Shown: piece by piece, positions 8,524-17,416 of the stretch
How the letters are laid out: each line of letters opens with the position of its first letter
Position numbering within the stretch: position 1 is the stretch's first letter
From: SIG223 sp964442785
Lineage (GTDB): Bacteria > Bacillota_I > Bacilli_A > RFN20 > DUOF01
Direction of reading: 5' to 3'
NCBI GenBank assembly: GCA_964442785.1
Contig: CAYTZW010000007.1
Location: 1-45,834, forward strand
DNA: 45,834 nucleotides
The notes under the pieces: model-generated
Told to the model about the DNA's origin: nothing
Database searches by the model: none
What the model saw: the letters and a program-made list of their open reading frames with translations, nothing else
Program-made: the position numbers and the translations under genes

Positions 8524-8832
8524 ATGAAAATCAAAAAAGGCGACAAAGTTGTTGTATTAAGTGGCAAGGATAAAGGAAAAGTAGGAAATGTTTTATCTGT
8601 TTCTTTAAAAGATGAAATGGTTATTGTTGAAGGTGTTAATTTAAAAACTAAACACGTTAAACCTTCTCAAGTAAATCCTGACGGTGGAAAAGAAATTAAG
8701 GAACACCCTATTTATGCTTGCAAGGTTGCATTAGTTGACCCTAAAACTAAAAAAGCTACAAGAGTAGGGTACCAAATTGTAAATGATAAGAAAGTTAGAG
8801 TTACTAAAGCTAGTGGCTCTAAGATAGGATAA
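8524..8832 (+). CDS. rplX: 50S ribosomal protein L24
   Basis: 102 residues from the ATG at 8524, placed by AAGGAGGAG at 8507-8515; the open frame that runs back to 8479 overlaps rplN and is not used. The KOW motif (KKGDKVVVLSGKDKGKVGNV) at the N-terminus and the NLKTKHVKPSQ segment identify L24, an initiator of 50S assembly. Confidence 0.97.
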   Translation: MKIKKGDKVVVLSGKDKGKVGNVLSVSLKDEMVIVEGVNLKTKHVKPSQVNPDGGKEIKEHPIYACKVALVDPKTKKATRVGYQIVNDKKVRVTKASGSKIG

Positions 8833-8843
8833 GGAGGAGCGTT

Positions 8844-9383
8844 ATGAATAGATTACAACAAAAATATAAAAATGAAGTAGTTGCATCTTTAATGAATAAA
8901 TATCAATATTCATCTGTAATGCAAGCTCCTAAAATTGAAAAAGTAGTTATCAATATTGGAGTTGGAGATGCTACTTCTAACTCTAAATTGATTGATGATT
9001 CTATTAAAGAATTAGCTGCTTTATCAGGTCAAAAACCTGTTGTTACCAAAGCAAAGAAGTCAATCGCTTCATTTAAGTTAAGAGCTGGAATGCCTATCGG
9101 TTGTAAAGTAACTTTGCGTGGTGAAAAAATGTATGAATTTTTAGACAAACTATTTAATATCTCATTACCAAGAGTTAGAGACTTCAGAGGAGTTTCTAAG
9201 AATGCATTTGATGGCAGAGGAAATTATACATTAGGTGTAAAAGAACAAATTATATTCCCTGAAATTAGTTATGAAAATGTATCTAGAGTTCGTGGAATGG
9301 ATATTGTTATTGTTACAACTGCACAAAAAGATGAGGAAGCTTATACTTTATTAAGTGAATTAGGCTTACCTTTTGCAAAGTAG
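8844..9383 (+). CDS. rplE: 50S ribosomal protein L5
   Basis: 179 residues. L5 binds 5S rRNA and contacts P-site tRNA. Typical stretches are KIEKVVINIGVGDA, FKLRAGMPIGCKVTLRG, LPRVRDFRG and ISYENVSRVRGMDIVIVTTA. It lies 11 bp after rplX with AAGGAGG upstream. Confidence 0.98.
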   Translation: MNRLQQKYKNEVVASLMNKYQYSSVMQAPKIEKVVINIGVGDATSNSKLIDDSIKELAALSGQKPVVTKAKKSIASFKLRAGMPIGCKVTLRGEKMYEFLDKLFNISLPRVRDFRGVSKNAFDGRGNYTLGVKEQIIFPEISYENVSRVRGMDIVIVTTAQKDEEAYTLLSELGLPFAK

Positions 9384-9396
9384 GAGGAATAGACAC

Positions 9397-9582
9397 ATGG
9401 CAAGAAAAGCGTTGGTAGAAAAATATAACAAGCCAAAGAAATTTGCAGTTAGAGAATATACACGTTGTGAAAGATGTGGACGTCCTCATTCTGTTATTAG
9501 AAAATTCAAATTATGCCGTATTTGTTTAAGAGAATTGGCTTATAAAGGTCAAATTCCTGGACTTAAAAAGGCTAGTTGGTAA
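9397..9582 (+). CDS. rpsN: 30S ribosomal protein S14, zinc type
   Basis: 61 residues from the ATG at 9397, set by AGGAGG at 9382-9387. Four cysteines in CERCGRPH and CRIC form a zinc site, so this is the C+ short form encoded inside the spc operon; no zinc-free paralogue lies in the window. Family start MARKALVEKYN and end GLKKASW are intact. Confidence 0.97.
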   Translation: MARKALVEKYNKPKKFAVREYTRCERCGRPHSVIRKFKLCRICLRELAYKGQIPGLKKASW

Positions 9583-9601
9583 TGGTTAGGAGGAAAAGAT
9601 T

Positions 9602-9994
9602 ATGAGTATGACAGATCCAATTGCAGATATGCTAACACGTATCCGTAATGCTAATCAAATGAGAAATGAAATAGTTAAAATGCCTCATTCAAAAACTAAA
9701 GTTGAAATTGCTAGAATTTTGAAAGAGGAAGGATTTATTAATGATTACATCATTGAAGAATCTGATAAAAAAGTATTAACATTAATCTTAAAATATGCAG
9801 GAACTCAAAGAGTTATCACTGGTTTAAAAAGAATTTCTAAACCTGGTTTAAGAGTTTATGCTTCAGTTAAAGATTTACCTAAGGTTTTAAATGGATTAGG
9901 AATTGCAATTATTTCTACTTCAAATGGTATGTTAACTGATAAGGAAGCTAGAATGAAAGGTGTAGGCGGCGAAGTTGTCGCTTATGTATGGTAA
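9602..9994 (+). CDS. rpsH: 30S ribosomal protein S8
   Basis: 130 residues. S8 binds the central domain of 16S rRNA and in E. coli represses the spc operon. Recognised from MTDPIADMLTRIRNA, ITGLKRISKPGLRVY, LPKVLNGLGIAIISTS and the end GGEVVAYVW. It starts MSM; the ATG at 9602 follows AGGAGG at the usual distance. Confidence 0.98.
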   Translation: MSMTDPIADMLTRIRNANQMRNEIVKMPHSKTKVEIARILKEEGFINDYIIEESDKKVLTLILKYAGTQRVITGLKRISKPGLRVYASVKDLPKVLNGLGIAIISTSNGMLTDKEARMKGVGGEVVAYVW

Positions 9995-10000
9995 TTATTT

Positions 10001-10543
10001 ATGTCAAGAATTGGAAATAAAATTATCGTATTACCTGAGAACGTTACAGTAACCGTTAATGGTTGTAATGTTGAAGTTAAAGGACCTTTAGGAACTTTAA
10101 GTAGAGAGTTTTCAAATAGAGTTAATGTTAATGTTGAAGAAAATCACGTAGTTGTTACAAGAATTAATGATGAAAAAGTTTCTAAACAATTACACGGAAC
10201 TACAAGAGCTTTATTAAATAGTATGGTTGAAGGAGTTAGCAAAGGTTTCAAAAAAGACCTTGTTATCACTGGTATTGGATATCGTGCTTCTAAAGCTGGT
10301 AGTAAATTAGTTTTAAACGTTGGTTATTCTCATCAAATTGAAATTGTTGAAGAAGAAGGCGTTAAAATAGAAGTTAAATCACCTACTGAGATTTCTGTTT
10401 CAGGAATTGATAAACAAAAAGTAGGTCAAGTTGCAGCTAATATTAGAGCTGTAAGAGAACCTGAACCATATGGCGGAAAAGGTATAGCTTATACTACTGA
10501 AAGAATTCGCCGTAAGGAAGGTAAAAAAGCAGGAAAGAAATAG
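10001..10543 (+). CDS. rplF: 50S ribosomal protein L6
   Basis: 180 residues made of two related domains. MSRIGNKIIVLPENVTV at the start and the second-domain end EPEPYGGKGIAYTTERIRRKEGKKAGKK are characteristic. L6 sits near the GTPase centre. The gap to rpsH is only 6 bp and no clear Shine-Dalgarno is visible, so it may depend on coupling to rpsH. Confidence 0.98.
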   Translation: MSRIGNKIIVLPENVTVTVNGCNVEVKGPLGTLSREFSNRVNVNVEENHVVVTRINDEKVSKQLHGTTRALLNSMVEGVSKGFKKDLVITGIGYRASKAGSKLVLNVGYSHQIEIVEEEGVKIEVKSPTEISVSGIDKQKVGQVAANIRAVREPEPYGGKGIAYTTERIRRKEGKKAGKK

Positions 10544-10559
10544 GAAAGGGGAGTAAATT

Positions 10560-10916
10560 ATGATAAATAAAGTTTCTAAAAATGATGAAAGATTAAAACG
10601 TCATACAAGATTACGTAAAAAAGTATCTGGAACTCCAACTTGTCCTAGATTAAGTGTATTTCGTTCTAATGCTCATATCCACGCTCAAGTTATTGATGAT
10701 GTAAATGGAGTTACACTTGCAAGTGCTAGTTCTGTTTCATTAAAACTTGAAAATGGTTCTAACATTGAAGCAGCTAAAATTGTTGGTAAAGCAGTAGCTG
10801 AAGCAACTTTAGCTAAAAAGATTGAAAATGTTGTATTTGATCGTGGTGGTTATATTTATCACGGACGTATCAAAGCATTAGCAGATGCAGCTAGAGAAGC
10901 TGGATTAAAATTCTAA
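10560..10916 (+). CDS. rplR: 50S ribosomal protein L18
   Basis: 118 residues. L18 binds 5S rRNA with L5. Landmarks: RHTRLRKKVSGTPTCPRLSVFRSN and the C-terminal FDRGGYIYHGRIKALADAAREAGL. GAAAGGGGAG lies upstream of the ATG, 16 bp after rplF. Confidence 0.98.
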   Translation: MINKVSKNDERLKRHTRLRKKVSGTPTCPRLSVFRSNAHIHAQVIDDVNGVTLASASSVSLKLENGSNIEAAKIVGKAVAEATLAKKIENVVFDRGGYIYHGRIKALADAAREAGLKF

Positions 10917-10934
10917 GAGGGAGGCACGAAATAA

Positions 10935-11558
10935 ATGGCTGAAGAAGTAAAAGAAAATGCAGTTGTTGAAGCAACTGAAACAAAAGTAGAAAAAGCAACT
11001 TCTGAAAAAGGAAAAGCTCCTAGAACAGAAGGAAAAAGAAAATTTGATAAAAAAGCTGCTAGACCTTTAAGAAAAGAAAAAGAATTCCAAGAAAGAGTAG
11101 TTACTATTAAAAGAATTTCTAAAACTGTTAAAGGTGGACGTCGTATGAGATTTTCTGCTTTAGTAGTTATTGGAGATGGAAAAGGAACTGTTGGTTTTGG
11201 TCTTGGAAAAGCAAACGAAGTACCAGATGCAATTAGAAAAGCATTAGATGATGCTAAGAAAAATACGTGCAGAGTACCTATGGTTAAACCTGATACCTTA
11301 CCTCACGAAATTATGGGACAATATGGTGCAGCTAAGATTTTCTTAAAACCTGCTCCAGAAGGTACTGGAATTATCGCTGGTGGACCTGTAAGAGCGGTTC
11401 TTGAACTTGCTGGTATTAAAAATATTTATTCAAAAGTATATGGTTCAAGAGTTTCTGTAAATGTTGTTAGAGCAACTATTGACGGAATTAAAAGGTCTAC
11501 AACTGCTTCAAGAGTAGCAACTCTTCGTGGTAAAAGTGTTAAAGAAATATTAGCATAA
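10935..11558 (+). CDS. rpsE: 30S ribosomal protein S5
   Basis: 207 residues, about 40 longer than the Bacillus protein because of a charged, Ala/Glu/Lys-rich N-terminal extension before the core begins at EFQERVVTIKRISKTVKGGRRMRF. The core is intact, including GKGTVGFGLGKANEVPDAIRKA. S5 lines the mRNA entry channel and affects fidelity. Only 53 bp separate it from rplO, where rpmD (L30) would be expected; rpmD is absent. Confidence 0.98.
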   Translation: MAEEVKENAVVEATETKVEKATSEKGKAPRTEGKRKFDKKAARPLRKEKEFQERVVTIKRISKTVKGGRRMRFSALVVIGDGKGTVGFGLGKANEVPDAIRKALDDAKKNTCRVPMVKPDTLPHEIMGQYGAAKIFLKPAPEGTGIIAGGPVRAVLELAGIKNIYSKVYGSRVSVNVVRATIDGIKRSTTASRVATLRGKSVKEILA

Positions 11559-11611
11559 TAAGTGGCTAAGGTATAAAATATAAATTAAGCAAGGATATGG
11601 AGGTGCAAAGT

Positions 11612-12052
11612 ATGAAATTAAATGAACTAAAATCAAATGAAGGTTCACGTCAAAAAGCAACTCGTAGAGGCCGTGGATTAGGTTCAGGTCTTGGTAAAAC
11701 TGCTGGTGCTGGACAAAAAGGACAAAATTCTCGTTCAGGTGGTGGTGTTCGTTTAGGATTCGAAGGTGGACAAAATCCTATTTATCGTAGAGTTTCTAAA
11801 CGTGGTTTTACTAATTTTACTCGTGTAAACTATGCAATCGTTAATGTTGAAGAACTTAATAGATTTGAAGATAATACAGTAGTAACTCCAGCTTTATTAA
11901 AAGAAGTTGGATTAGTAAAGAAAGAGTATGACGGTGTTAAGATTTTAGGAAAAGGAACTATTAATAAAAAATTAACTGTTTCTGCAAATAAATTTTCAAA
12001 AACTGCTCAATCTGCAATTGAAGCAGCTGGCGGAAAAGTAGAGGTGATCTAG
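11612..12052 (+). CDS. rplO: 50S ribosomal protein L15
   Basis: 146 residues from the ATG at 11612, placed by GGAGGTG at 11599-11605. The glycine-rich N-terminus RRGRGLGSGLGKTAGAGQKG is diagnostic. L15 is a late 50S assembly protein. Its stop is followed immediately by the GTG start of secY, and the secY ribosome site lies in its last codons. Confidence 0.98.
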   Translation: MKLNELKSNEGSRQKATRRGRGLGSGLGKTAGAGQKGQNSRSGGGVRLGFEGGQNPIYRRVSKRGFTNFTRVNYAIVNVEELNRFEDNTVVTPALLKEVGLVKKEYDGVKILGKGTINKKLTVSANKFSKTAQSAIEAAGGKVEVI

Positions 12053-13342
12053 GTGTTTAAAAAGGTCATCGAAGCATTTAAAAATAAAGAAATTAGACAA
12101 AGAATTTTATTTACCCTTGGAATATTATTTATTTATAAGTTGGGTACCACAATTACTGTTCCTAGAGTTGATTTAGGTGGTATTAATTTTGGTGAAAGTG
12201 GTAGTTTTGCTTATTTAATGGATATTTTAAGTGGTGGTTCTTTATCTTCATTTTCAATATTTGCTTTAGGAGTTTCTCCTTATATTACAGCTTCTATTAT
12301 TACGGATATTTTATCAAGTGATAATATGTTGCCTGCTTTGGCAGAATTAAGAAAAGAAGGAGAACAAGGAAGAAAGAAGATAGAATCTATTAATAGATAT
12401 TTATCATTAATATTCTGTGTTATTCAAGGATATGGAATGTTAAGAACTTTAGGAATTGACGGAGATCTTAATTTAGCAAGTACAGCTTATGTTGTTGCAA
12501 TTATTACTGCTGGAAGTTGTTTTGTTGTTTGGTTAGGAGACCAAATTTCTGTCAAGGGTATTGGAAATGGAATTTCTATTATCATTTTTGCTGGTATTGT
12601 TTCTACGATGCCTCAACAAGTTATTGATGCTTTTAATACTTTTTTACCAAGTGGTATGGCTAATGATGCCGTATTTAGTGGTATTTTGAAATTTTCAGTT
12701 TATATTATTGCATATTTAGCAATTATAGCATTTGTTGTCTTTATTGAAAATTCTATTAGAAAAATTCCTATGCAATATTCAACAAATACTACTCAAATAA
12801 ATATGAAAAAAGACATAACATTTATGCCTATAAAGATTAATTCTTCAGGAGTATTACCTGTTATTTATGCTAACTCACTTATGATGGCAGTAATTTTGAT
12901 TACTGGTTTCTTCGGTGATAATAGTGCTATAACAAGTATTTGTTCCTTAGGAGTTAAATATAAAGGAGTTTATTGGGGAACAATTATTTATGCTATATTG
13001 ATTGTTTTATTCTCTTATTATCAATCAAATACACAAATTAAACCTCTTGAAACTTCTCAAGATTTACAAAAGAGCAATGCTTATATTCCTGGTATTCGTC
13101 CTGGAAAACCTACTGCTGAACATATAAGTAGGGTATTAAACAGAATTACTTTCTTAGGAATGGCTGGTTTATTAGTAATTGCCTTGTTACCTTCTTTATT
13201 ACCAATTATCTTTACTGATTTAAGTAGTTCTATTGCTTTTGGTGGAACAGGACTTATTATCGTAGTTGGTGTTGTAAATGAAGTTAATACTCAAATTGAA
13301 AGTAAATTAAATACAAAACAATATAAAGGTTTTTCTTATTAG
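12053..13342 (+). CDS. secY: Protein translocase subunit SecY
   Basis: 429 residues with about ten membrane spans: the channel subunit of the SecYEG translocon. Starts with GTG directly after the rplO stop, with GAGGTG at 12041-12046. Family motifs include LGVSPYITASIITDIL in helix 2, GNGISIIIFAGIVS in the middle and the cytoplasmic loop IPGIRPGKPTAEHI before helix 9. Placement between rplO and adk is the classical spc-operon order. No second SecY is present in the window. Confidence 0.98.
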   Translation: MFKKVIEAFKNKEIRQRILFTLGILFIYKLGTTITVPRVDLGGINFGESGSFAYLMDILSGGSLSSFSIFALGVSPYITASIITDILSSDNMLPALAELRKEGEQGRKKIESINRYLSLIFCVIQGYGMLRTLGIDGDLNLASTAYVVAIITAGSCFVVWLGDQISVKGIGNGISIIIFAGIVSTMPQQVIDAFNTFLPSGMANDAVFSGILKFSVYIIAYLAIIAFVVFIENSIRKIPMQYSTNTTQINMKKDITFMPIKINSSGVLPVIYANSLMMAVILITGFFGDNSAITSICSLGVKYKGVYWGTIIYAILIVLFSYYQSNTQIKPLETSQDLQKSNAYIPGIRPGKPTAEHISRVLNRITFLGMAGLLVIALLPSLLPIIFTDLSSSIAFGGTGLIIVVGVVNEVNTQIESKLNTKQYKGFSY

Positions 13343-13357
13343 GAGGTGTAATGATTT

Positions 13358-14005
13358 ATGAATATAATTTTTATGGGTCCACCTGCAGCAGGTAAAGGAA
13401 CGTATGCTTCATTAATTAAAGAGGATTTTAAAATTCCTCATATTTCTACAGGTGATTTATTTAGGGCTATTGCTTTAGAAAGTACGCCTTTGGCTAATGA
13501 AGTTAGAAGTTATATTGATAATGGTTTGCTTGTCCCTGATGAGTTGACAATTAAGCTAGTTATAGATCGTCTAGGTAAAGCAGATTGTAAAAATGGCTTT
13601 ATCCTAGATGGCTTTCCTAGAACATTAAATCAAGCTATTCAATTAGACAAGGCTTTAAGAGATTTGAACAAAAAAATTGATAAAGTTATTGATTTAGATG
13701 TCGATTTTGAACTTATCCGTAAAAGAATTACGGGTAGAAGGTCTTGCAGTAAATGTAATAAAGTTTATAACATTTATACAATGCCTTCAAAAAAAGGTGA
13801 TATTTGCGAAGAATGTGGTGGAAGTCTATATCAAAGAAAAGATGATAATGATGAAAGCATAAAGGTTCGTTATCAAACATTCTTAGACCAAACTAGAGCT
13901 GCTGTTGATTATTATAAAAAGCAAAATATTCTTGTAAATATAAAAGGAGATAAACCATTAGATGAGGTTTATCCAGTTATTAAACAAATTCTAAAAGGAG
14001 AATAA
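13358..14005 (+). CDS. adk: Adenylate kinase, zinc-binding type
   Basis: 215 residues; catalyses the interconversion of ATP + AMP and 2 ADP. The P-loop at residues 7-15 reads GPPAAGKGT, with Ala where Gly is usual at its fourth position. STGDLFR and LDGFPRT form the AMP site. The LID domain carries a Cys4 site (CSKC and CEEC), the Gram-positive structural zinc type. It follows secY by 15 bp with GGAGGTG upstream, and map begins 1 bp after its stop. Confidence 0.97.
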   Translation: MNIIFMGPPAAGKGTYASLIKEDFKIPHISTGDLFRAIALESTPLANEVRSYIDNGLLVPDELTIKLVIDRLGKADCKNGFILDGFPRTLNQAIQLDKALRDLNKKIDKVIDLDVDFELIRKRITGRRSCSKCNKVYNIYTMPSKKGDICEECGGSLYQRKDDNDESIKVRYQTFLDQTRAAVDYYKKQNILVNIKGDKPLDEVYPVIKQILKGE

Positions 14006-14006
14006 A

Positions 14007-14756
14007 ATGGTAATTTTAAAAAATTCTGAGGAAATTAAATTGCTAAGAGAAGCAGGAAGAATTGTTGCTTTAACTCACAAGGAATTAAAACAACATATTA
14101 AACCTGGTATTTCTACTTTAGAATTGGATTTAATCGCTGAAAAAACAATTCGAAAATATGGTGCTACCCCATCTTTTAAAGGTTTATATGGTTTTCCTTC
14201 TGCTGTATGTATCTCTGTTAATGAGGAAATCTTACACGGAATACCTAGTAAAACGAAAATATTAAAAGAAGGAGATATTGTAACTATTGATGTTGGAGCG
14301 TGTTATAAAGGATATCACGGTGATTCCGCTTGGACTTATCCAGTTGGAAAAATAAGTGATGAAGCCGCTTTTTTATTAAAAGTTACAGAAGAAGCATTAT
14401 ATAAAGGATTAGAACAAGCACTTCCTGGTAATCGTTTAGGTGATATTGGTAACGCTATATCATCATATGTTGAAAGTAATGGTTTTACTTTAACTAAAGA
14501 TTACACTGGTCATGGTGTTGGGAGAGCTGTTCACGAAGATCCTGTGGTTCCTAATTATGGCAATGCCGGCAAAGGAATGCTGTTGAAACCTGGACTAGTT
14601 ATTGCAGTCGAGCCTATGGTTAACCAAGGAAATGTAGAGTTAAGAACTCTTGATAATGATTGGACTGTTGTTACAGTTGATGGAAAGTTGTCTGCTCATT
14701 ATGAACATACCGTTGCTATCACTGATAAAGGTTTAATTATATTAACAACATTGTAA
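14007..14756 (+). CDS. map: Methionine aminopeptidase, type I
   Basis: 249 residues; removes the initiator methionine from nascent proteins. The five metal ligands are visible in order: Asp of TIDVGACYKGYHGDSAW (both Asp), His of GHGVGRAVHEDP, Glu of VEPMVN and Glu of HYEHTVAI. No N-terminal zinc-finger extension. Cotranscribed with adk; AAAGGAG lies inside the adk end. Confidence 0.97.
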   Translation: MVILKNSEEIKLLREAGRIVALTHKELKQHIKPGISTLELDLIAEKTIRKYGATPSFKGLYGFPSAVCISVNEEILHGIPSKTKILKEGDIVTIDVGACYKGYHGDSAWTYPVGKISDEAAFLLKVTEEALYKGLEQALPGNRLGDIGNAISSYVESNGFTLTKDYTGHGVGRAVHEDPVVPNYGNAGKGMLLKPGLVIAVEPMVNQGNVELRTLDNDWTVVTVDGKLSAHYEHTVAITDKGLIILTTL

Positions 14757-14774
14757 TAAAAAGGAGGGCATTTA

Positions 14775-14996
14775 ATGGCAAAAGAAGATTATATTGAGGT
14801 TGAAGCTGTGGTTGTGGAAGCACTACCAAATTCCCAATTTAAGGTAAAACTTGAAAATGGGGCAGTAATACTAGCTCACGTTTCTGGTAAAATCCGTATG
14901 CATTACATTCGCATTTTACCGGGGGACCGTGTTACTGTTGATATATCACCATATGATTTAACACGTGGGCGTATAACTTTTAGATATAAAAATTAA
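14775..14996 (+). CDS. infA: Translation initiation factor IF-1
   Basis: 73 residues forming a single S1/OB fold. VEAVVVEALPNSQFKVKLENG and HYIRILPGDRVTVDISPYDLTRGRI are the usual core. IF-1 occupies the 30S A site during initiation. AAGGAGGGC precedes the ATG; it lies 18 bp after map. Confidence 0.98.
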   Translation: MAKEDYIEVEAVVVEALPNSQFKVKLENGAVILAHVSGKIRMHYIRILPGDRVTVDISPYDLTRGRITFRYKN

Positions 14997-15021
14997 AGAA
15001 AGATTTTAGGAGGAAAAAACT

Positions 15022-15135
15022 ATGAAAGTAAGACCTTCAGTAAAACCAATTTGTGAAAAATGTAGAGTTATTCGTAGAAAAGGCCGTGTAATGGTTATCT
15101 GCGAAAATCCAAAACATAAACAAAGACAAGGTTAA
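15022..15135 (+). CDS. rpmJ: 50S ribosomal protein L36
   Basis: 37 residues, easily missed because of its size. It begins MKVRPSVKPICEKC and ends ENPKHKQRQG, with the zinc ligands of the C+ form (CEKC, a later Cys and His). TTAGGAGG lies upstream of the ATG. Its place between infA and rpsM is the canonical order. Confidence 0.97.
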   Translation: MKVRPSVKPICEKCRVIRRKGRVMVICENPKHKQRQG

Positions 15136-15157
15136 TTTTAAGGAGGAAAAGAAATAA

Positions 15158-15532
15158 ATGGCACGTATATTAGGTGTTGATGTCCCAAATGATAAGAGAG
15201 TAGTTGTTTCATTAACATATATTTATGGTATTGGACCATCAAGAGCTGCGGACATCTGTAAAAATGCTGGAATTAGTCCAGATGTTAGAGTTAAAGATTT
15301 AAAGGAAGAAGAATTATCTAAATTAAGAGCAGAAGCTTCTAAATATAAAGTTGAAGGTGATTTAAGAAGAGATACTGCTTTAGATATTAAAAGATTAATT
15401 GAAATCGGTTGTTATAGAGGTATTAGACATAGAAGGGGACTTCCTGTAAGAGGACAAAGAACTCAAACTAATGCTAGAACTAGAAAAGGACCTCGTAAAA
15501 CTATAGCAAATAAGAAAGTTGCTTCTAAATAA
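15158..15532 (+). CDS. rpsM: 30S ribosomal protein S13
   Basis: 124 residues. MARILGVDVPNDKRV at the start and the basic C-terminal tail RGLPVRGQRTQTNARTRKGP that reaches the P site are diagnostic. S13 pairs with S19 in the head. It lies 22 bp after rpmJ with AAGGAGG upstream. Confidence 0.98.
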   Translation: MARILGVDVPNDKRVVVSLTYIYGIGPSRAADICKNAGISPDVRVKDLKEEELSKLRAEASKYKVEGDLRRDTALDIKRLIEIGCYRGIRHRRGLPVRGQRTQTNARTRKGPRKTIANKKVASK

Positions 15533-15550
15533 TAAGGGAGGATAGAGAAA

Positions 15551-15943
15551 ATGGCAAAACAAAGTAATACACAAAGAAAAAAGAAAATTACTAAAAAAGT
15601 TCAAAATGGTGTCGCTCATATCCAATCTACATTCAATAATACAATAGTAACTATTACTGATATGAATGGGTGCACATTAACTTGGGCTAGTGCTGGTTCT
15701 TTAGGAATCAAAGGTTCTAAAAAATCTACTCCATTTGCTGCACAAACTGCTGCTGAAGCTGCTGCTAATAAAGCAAAAGATTATGGAGTTGTTAAAGTTG
15801 ATGTTGAAGTTAAAGGACCTGGACCTGGTAGAGAATCTGCAATTAGAGCTTTACAAGTAGCAGGACTTGAAATTTTAAGTATTAAAGATGTTACTCCAAT
15901 TCCACATAATGGTTGTCGTCCACCAAAGAGACCTCGTGGATAA
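15551..15943 (+). CDS. rpsK: 30S ribosomal protein S11
   Basis: 130 residues. The central NTIVTITDMNG and the C-terminal TPIPHNGCRPPKRPRG are the conserved platform-binding parts. GGGAGGATA precedes the ATG, 18 bp after rpsM. Confidence 0.98.
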   Translation: MAKQSNTQRKKKITKKVQNGVAHIQSTFNNTIVTITDMNGCTLTWASAGSLGIKGSKKSTPFAAQTAAEAAANKAKDYGVVKVDVEVKGPGPGRESAIRALQVAGLEILSIKDVTPIPHNGCRPPKRPRG

Positions 15944-15988
15944 TAAAAACTAAATAACGTTTACATATTTACTTATAGGAGGAAAACA

Positions 15989-16939
15989 ATGAGAAAGTTT
16001 GAAAAACCAAATTTTAAGATTGAGAGAAATGGCGAAACTGATAACTATATGCGTTTTATCGTTGAACCATTAGAAAAAGGATATGGAATCACAATAGGTA
16101 ATGCACTACGTAGAGTTTTATTATCTGCTTTACCTGGAGCAAGCGTTTTTGCGATTGAAATTGATGGTGTTCAACACGAATTTTCAACCATTCCAGGTGT
16201 TAAAGAAGATGTAGTAAGTATCATTTTAAATCTTAAAGAACTTAATCTAGCAATAGATGAAGATGATGAAAGTAAGAAAGAATTAACAATTGATGTTAAA
16301 GGACCAAAAGTTGTAACTGGTGAAGATATTGTTTGTCCAACAGGTGTTGAAGTTTTATCTAAAGATGCTTATATTTGTACTTTAGCTGCTGGTGCTAGTT
16401 TAAAGATGAAAATATATGCTAGAAATGGTAGAGGTTTCTTTACTGCTGAGCAAAACAAAGATGCTAGAACTCATTTTGGTATTATTCCTACTGATGCAAA
16501 CTATTCTCCAATTAAAAAGGTTGCTTATGAAGTTGAAGCAGCCAGAGTTGGAAGAAATGCTAACTATGATAAATTAATAATGGATATTTGGACTGATGGT
16601 TCTATGGAACCTCAAATGGCTATTGCCTTAGCTTCAAAGATTTTAATTGAACACTTTACTTTATTTACAGAATTAACTAATTTAGATAAATTTGTAGATA
16701 TTATTGGTGAAACAATTGTTGAAAGTGAAACTAAGAATCAAGATATGACTATTGAGGATTTAGATTTATCTGTTCGTTCATACAACTGCCTTAAAAGAGC
16801 AGGAATTTCTACGGTTATGGAATTAACTCAAAAGAGTGAAGAAGATATGATGAAAGTTCGTAACCTAGGTAAAAAATCATTAAAAGAAGTAAAAGATAAA
16901 CTAGCAAGTTATAGTCTTTCTTTTAAAGAAAATAATTAA
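15989..16939 (+). CDS. rpoA: RNA polymerase alpha subunit
   Basis: 316 residues. The N-terminal domain, which dimerises and assembles beta and beta', shows GYGITIGNALRRVLLSALPG and FSTIPGVKEDVVSIILNLK. After an acidic linker, the C-terminal domain (LDLSVRSYNCLKRAGISTV ... VRNLGKKSLKEV) binds UP elements and activators. Both domains are intact. AGGAGG lies upstream, 45 bp after rpsK. Confidence 0.98.
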   Translation: MRKFEKPNFKIERNGETDNYMRFIVEPLEKGYGITIGNALRRVLLSALPGASVFAIEIDGVQHEFSTIPGVKEDVVSIILNLKELNLAIDEDDESKKELTIDVKGPKVVTGEDIVCPTGVEVLSKDAYICTLAAGASLKMKIYARNGRGFFTAEQNKDARTHFGIIPTDANYSPIKKVAYEVEAARVGRNANYDKLIMDIWTDGSMEPQMAIALASKILIEHFTLFTELTNLDKFVDIIGETIVESETKNQDMTIEDLDLSVRSYNCLKRAGISTVMELTQKSEEDMMKVRNLGKKSLKEVKDKLASYSLSFKENN

Positions 16940-16957
16940 TAAAAAGGAGAAATAATT

Positions 16958-17350
16958 ATGCCAAGAAAAAATGTTCGTGGAAAAACTGGTGTTAGATTTA
17001 AGACTGGTTATACAACCGCTAAAAATAATTCTATGTTGCGTAATGTAGTTACTGAACTATTTGTTTATGGAAAAGTAGAAGTAACTGAAAAGACAGCAAC
17101 TGAACTTAGACCTTTAGCAGAAAAAATGGTTACTTTAGCTAAAAAAGGCGACCTTTCTGCAAGAAGACAAGCTGCAAAAGTTATTAGAAATGTTTATGTA
17201 GACAAAGAAGAAACTCAAACAGCTTTACAAAAATTATTTAGCGAAATTGCTACAAAATACCAAGACCGTCAAGGTGGATATACTCGTATTATTAAACTTG
17301 ATAATAGAAAAGGCGATAATTCACCAATGGCTTTAGTAGAACTTGTATAA
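16958..17350 (+). CDS. rplQ: 50S ribosomal protein L17
   Basis: 130 residues; last gene of the superoperon. RNVVTELFVYGKVEVTEKTATELRPLAEKMVT is the family core. A terminator starts at its stop codon, so the ecfA/ecfT/truA genes that often follow rplQ in Bacilli are not attached here. Confidence 0.98.
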   Translation: MPRKNVRGKTGVRFKTGYTTAKNNSMLRNVVTELFVYGKVEVTEKTATELRPLAEKMVTLAKKGDLSARRQAAKVIRNVYVDKEETQTALQKLFSEIATKYQDRQGGYTRIIKLDNRKGDNSPMALVELV

Positions 17351-17378
17351 AAGAGTATCATATTTGATATTCTTTTTT
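17351..17378 (+). terminator. Terminator of the ribosomal superoperon
   Basis: AAGAGTATCA / TGATATTCTT stem with TATT loop and T-run. The promoter of the next gene is embedded in its 3' arm. Confidence 0.85.
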
Positions 17379-17392
17379 TATTGTGTTACAAT
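17364..17392 (+). promoter_or_regulatory. Promoter overlapping the rplQ terminator
   Basis: TTGATA (17364-17369), 17-bp spacer made largely of the terminator T-run, TACAAT (17387-17392). The -35 box lies inside the terminator 3' arm, 25 bp before the next ATG. Confidence 0.6.
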
Positions 17393-17416
17393 CAAGTTAG
17401 TAGGAAGTGATAAAAT

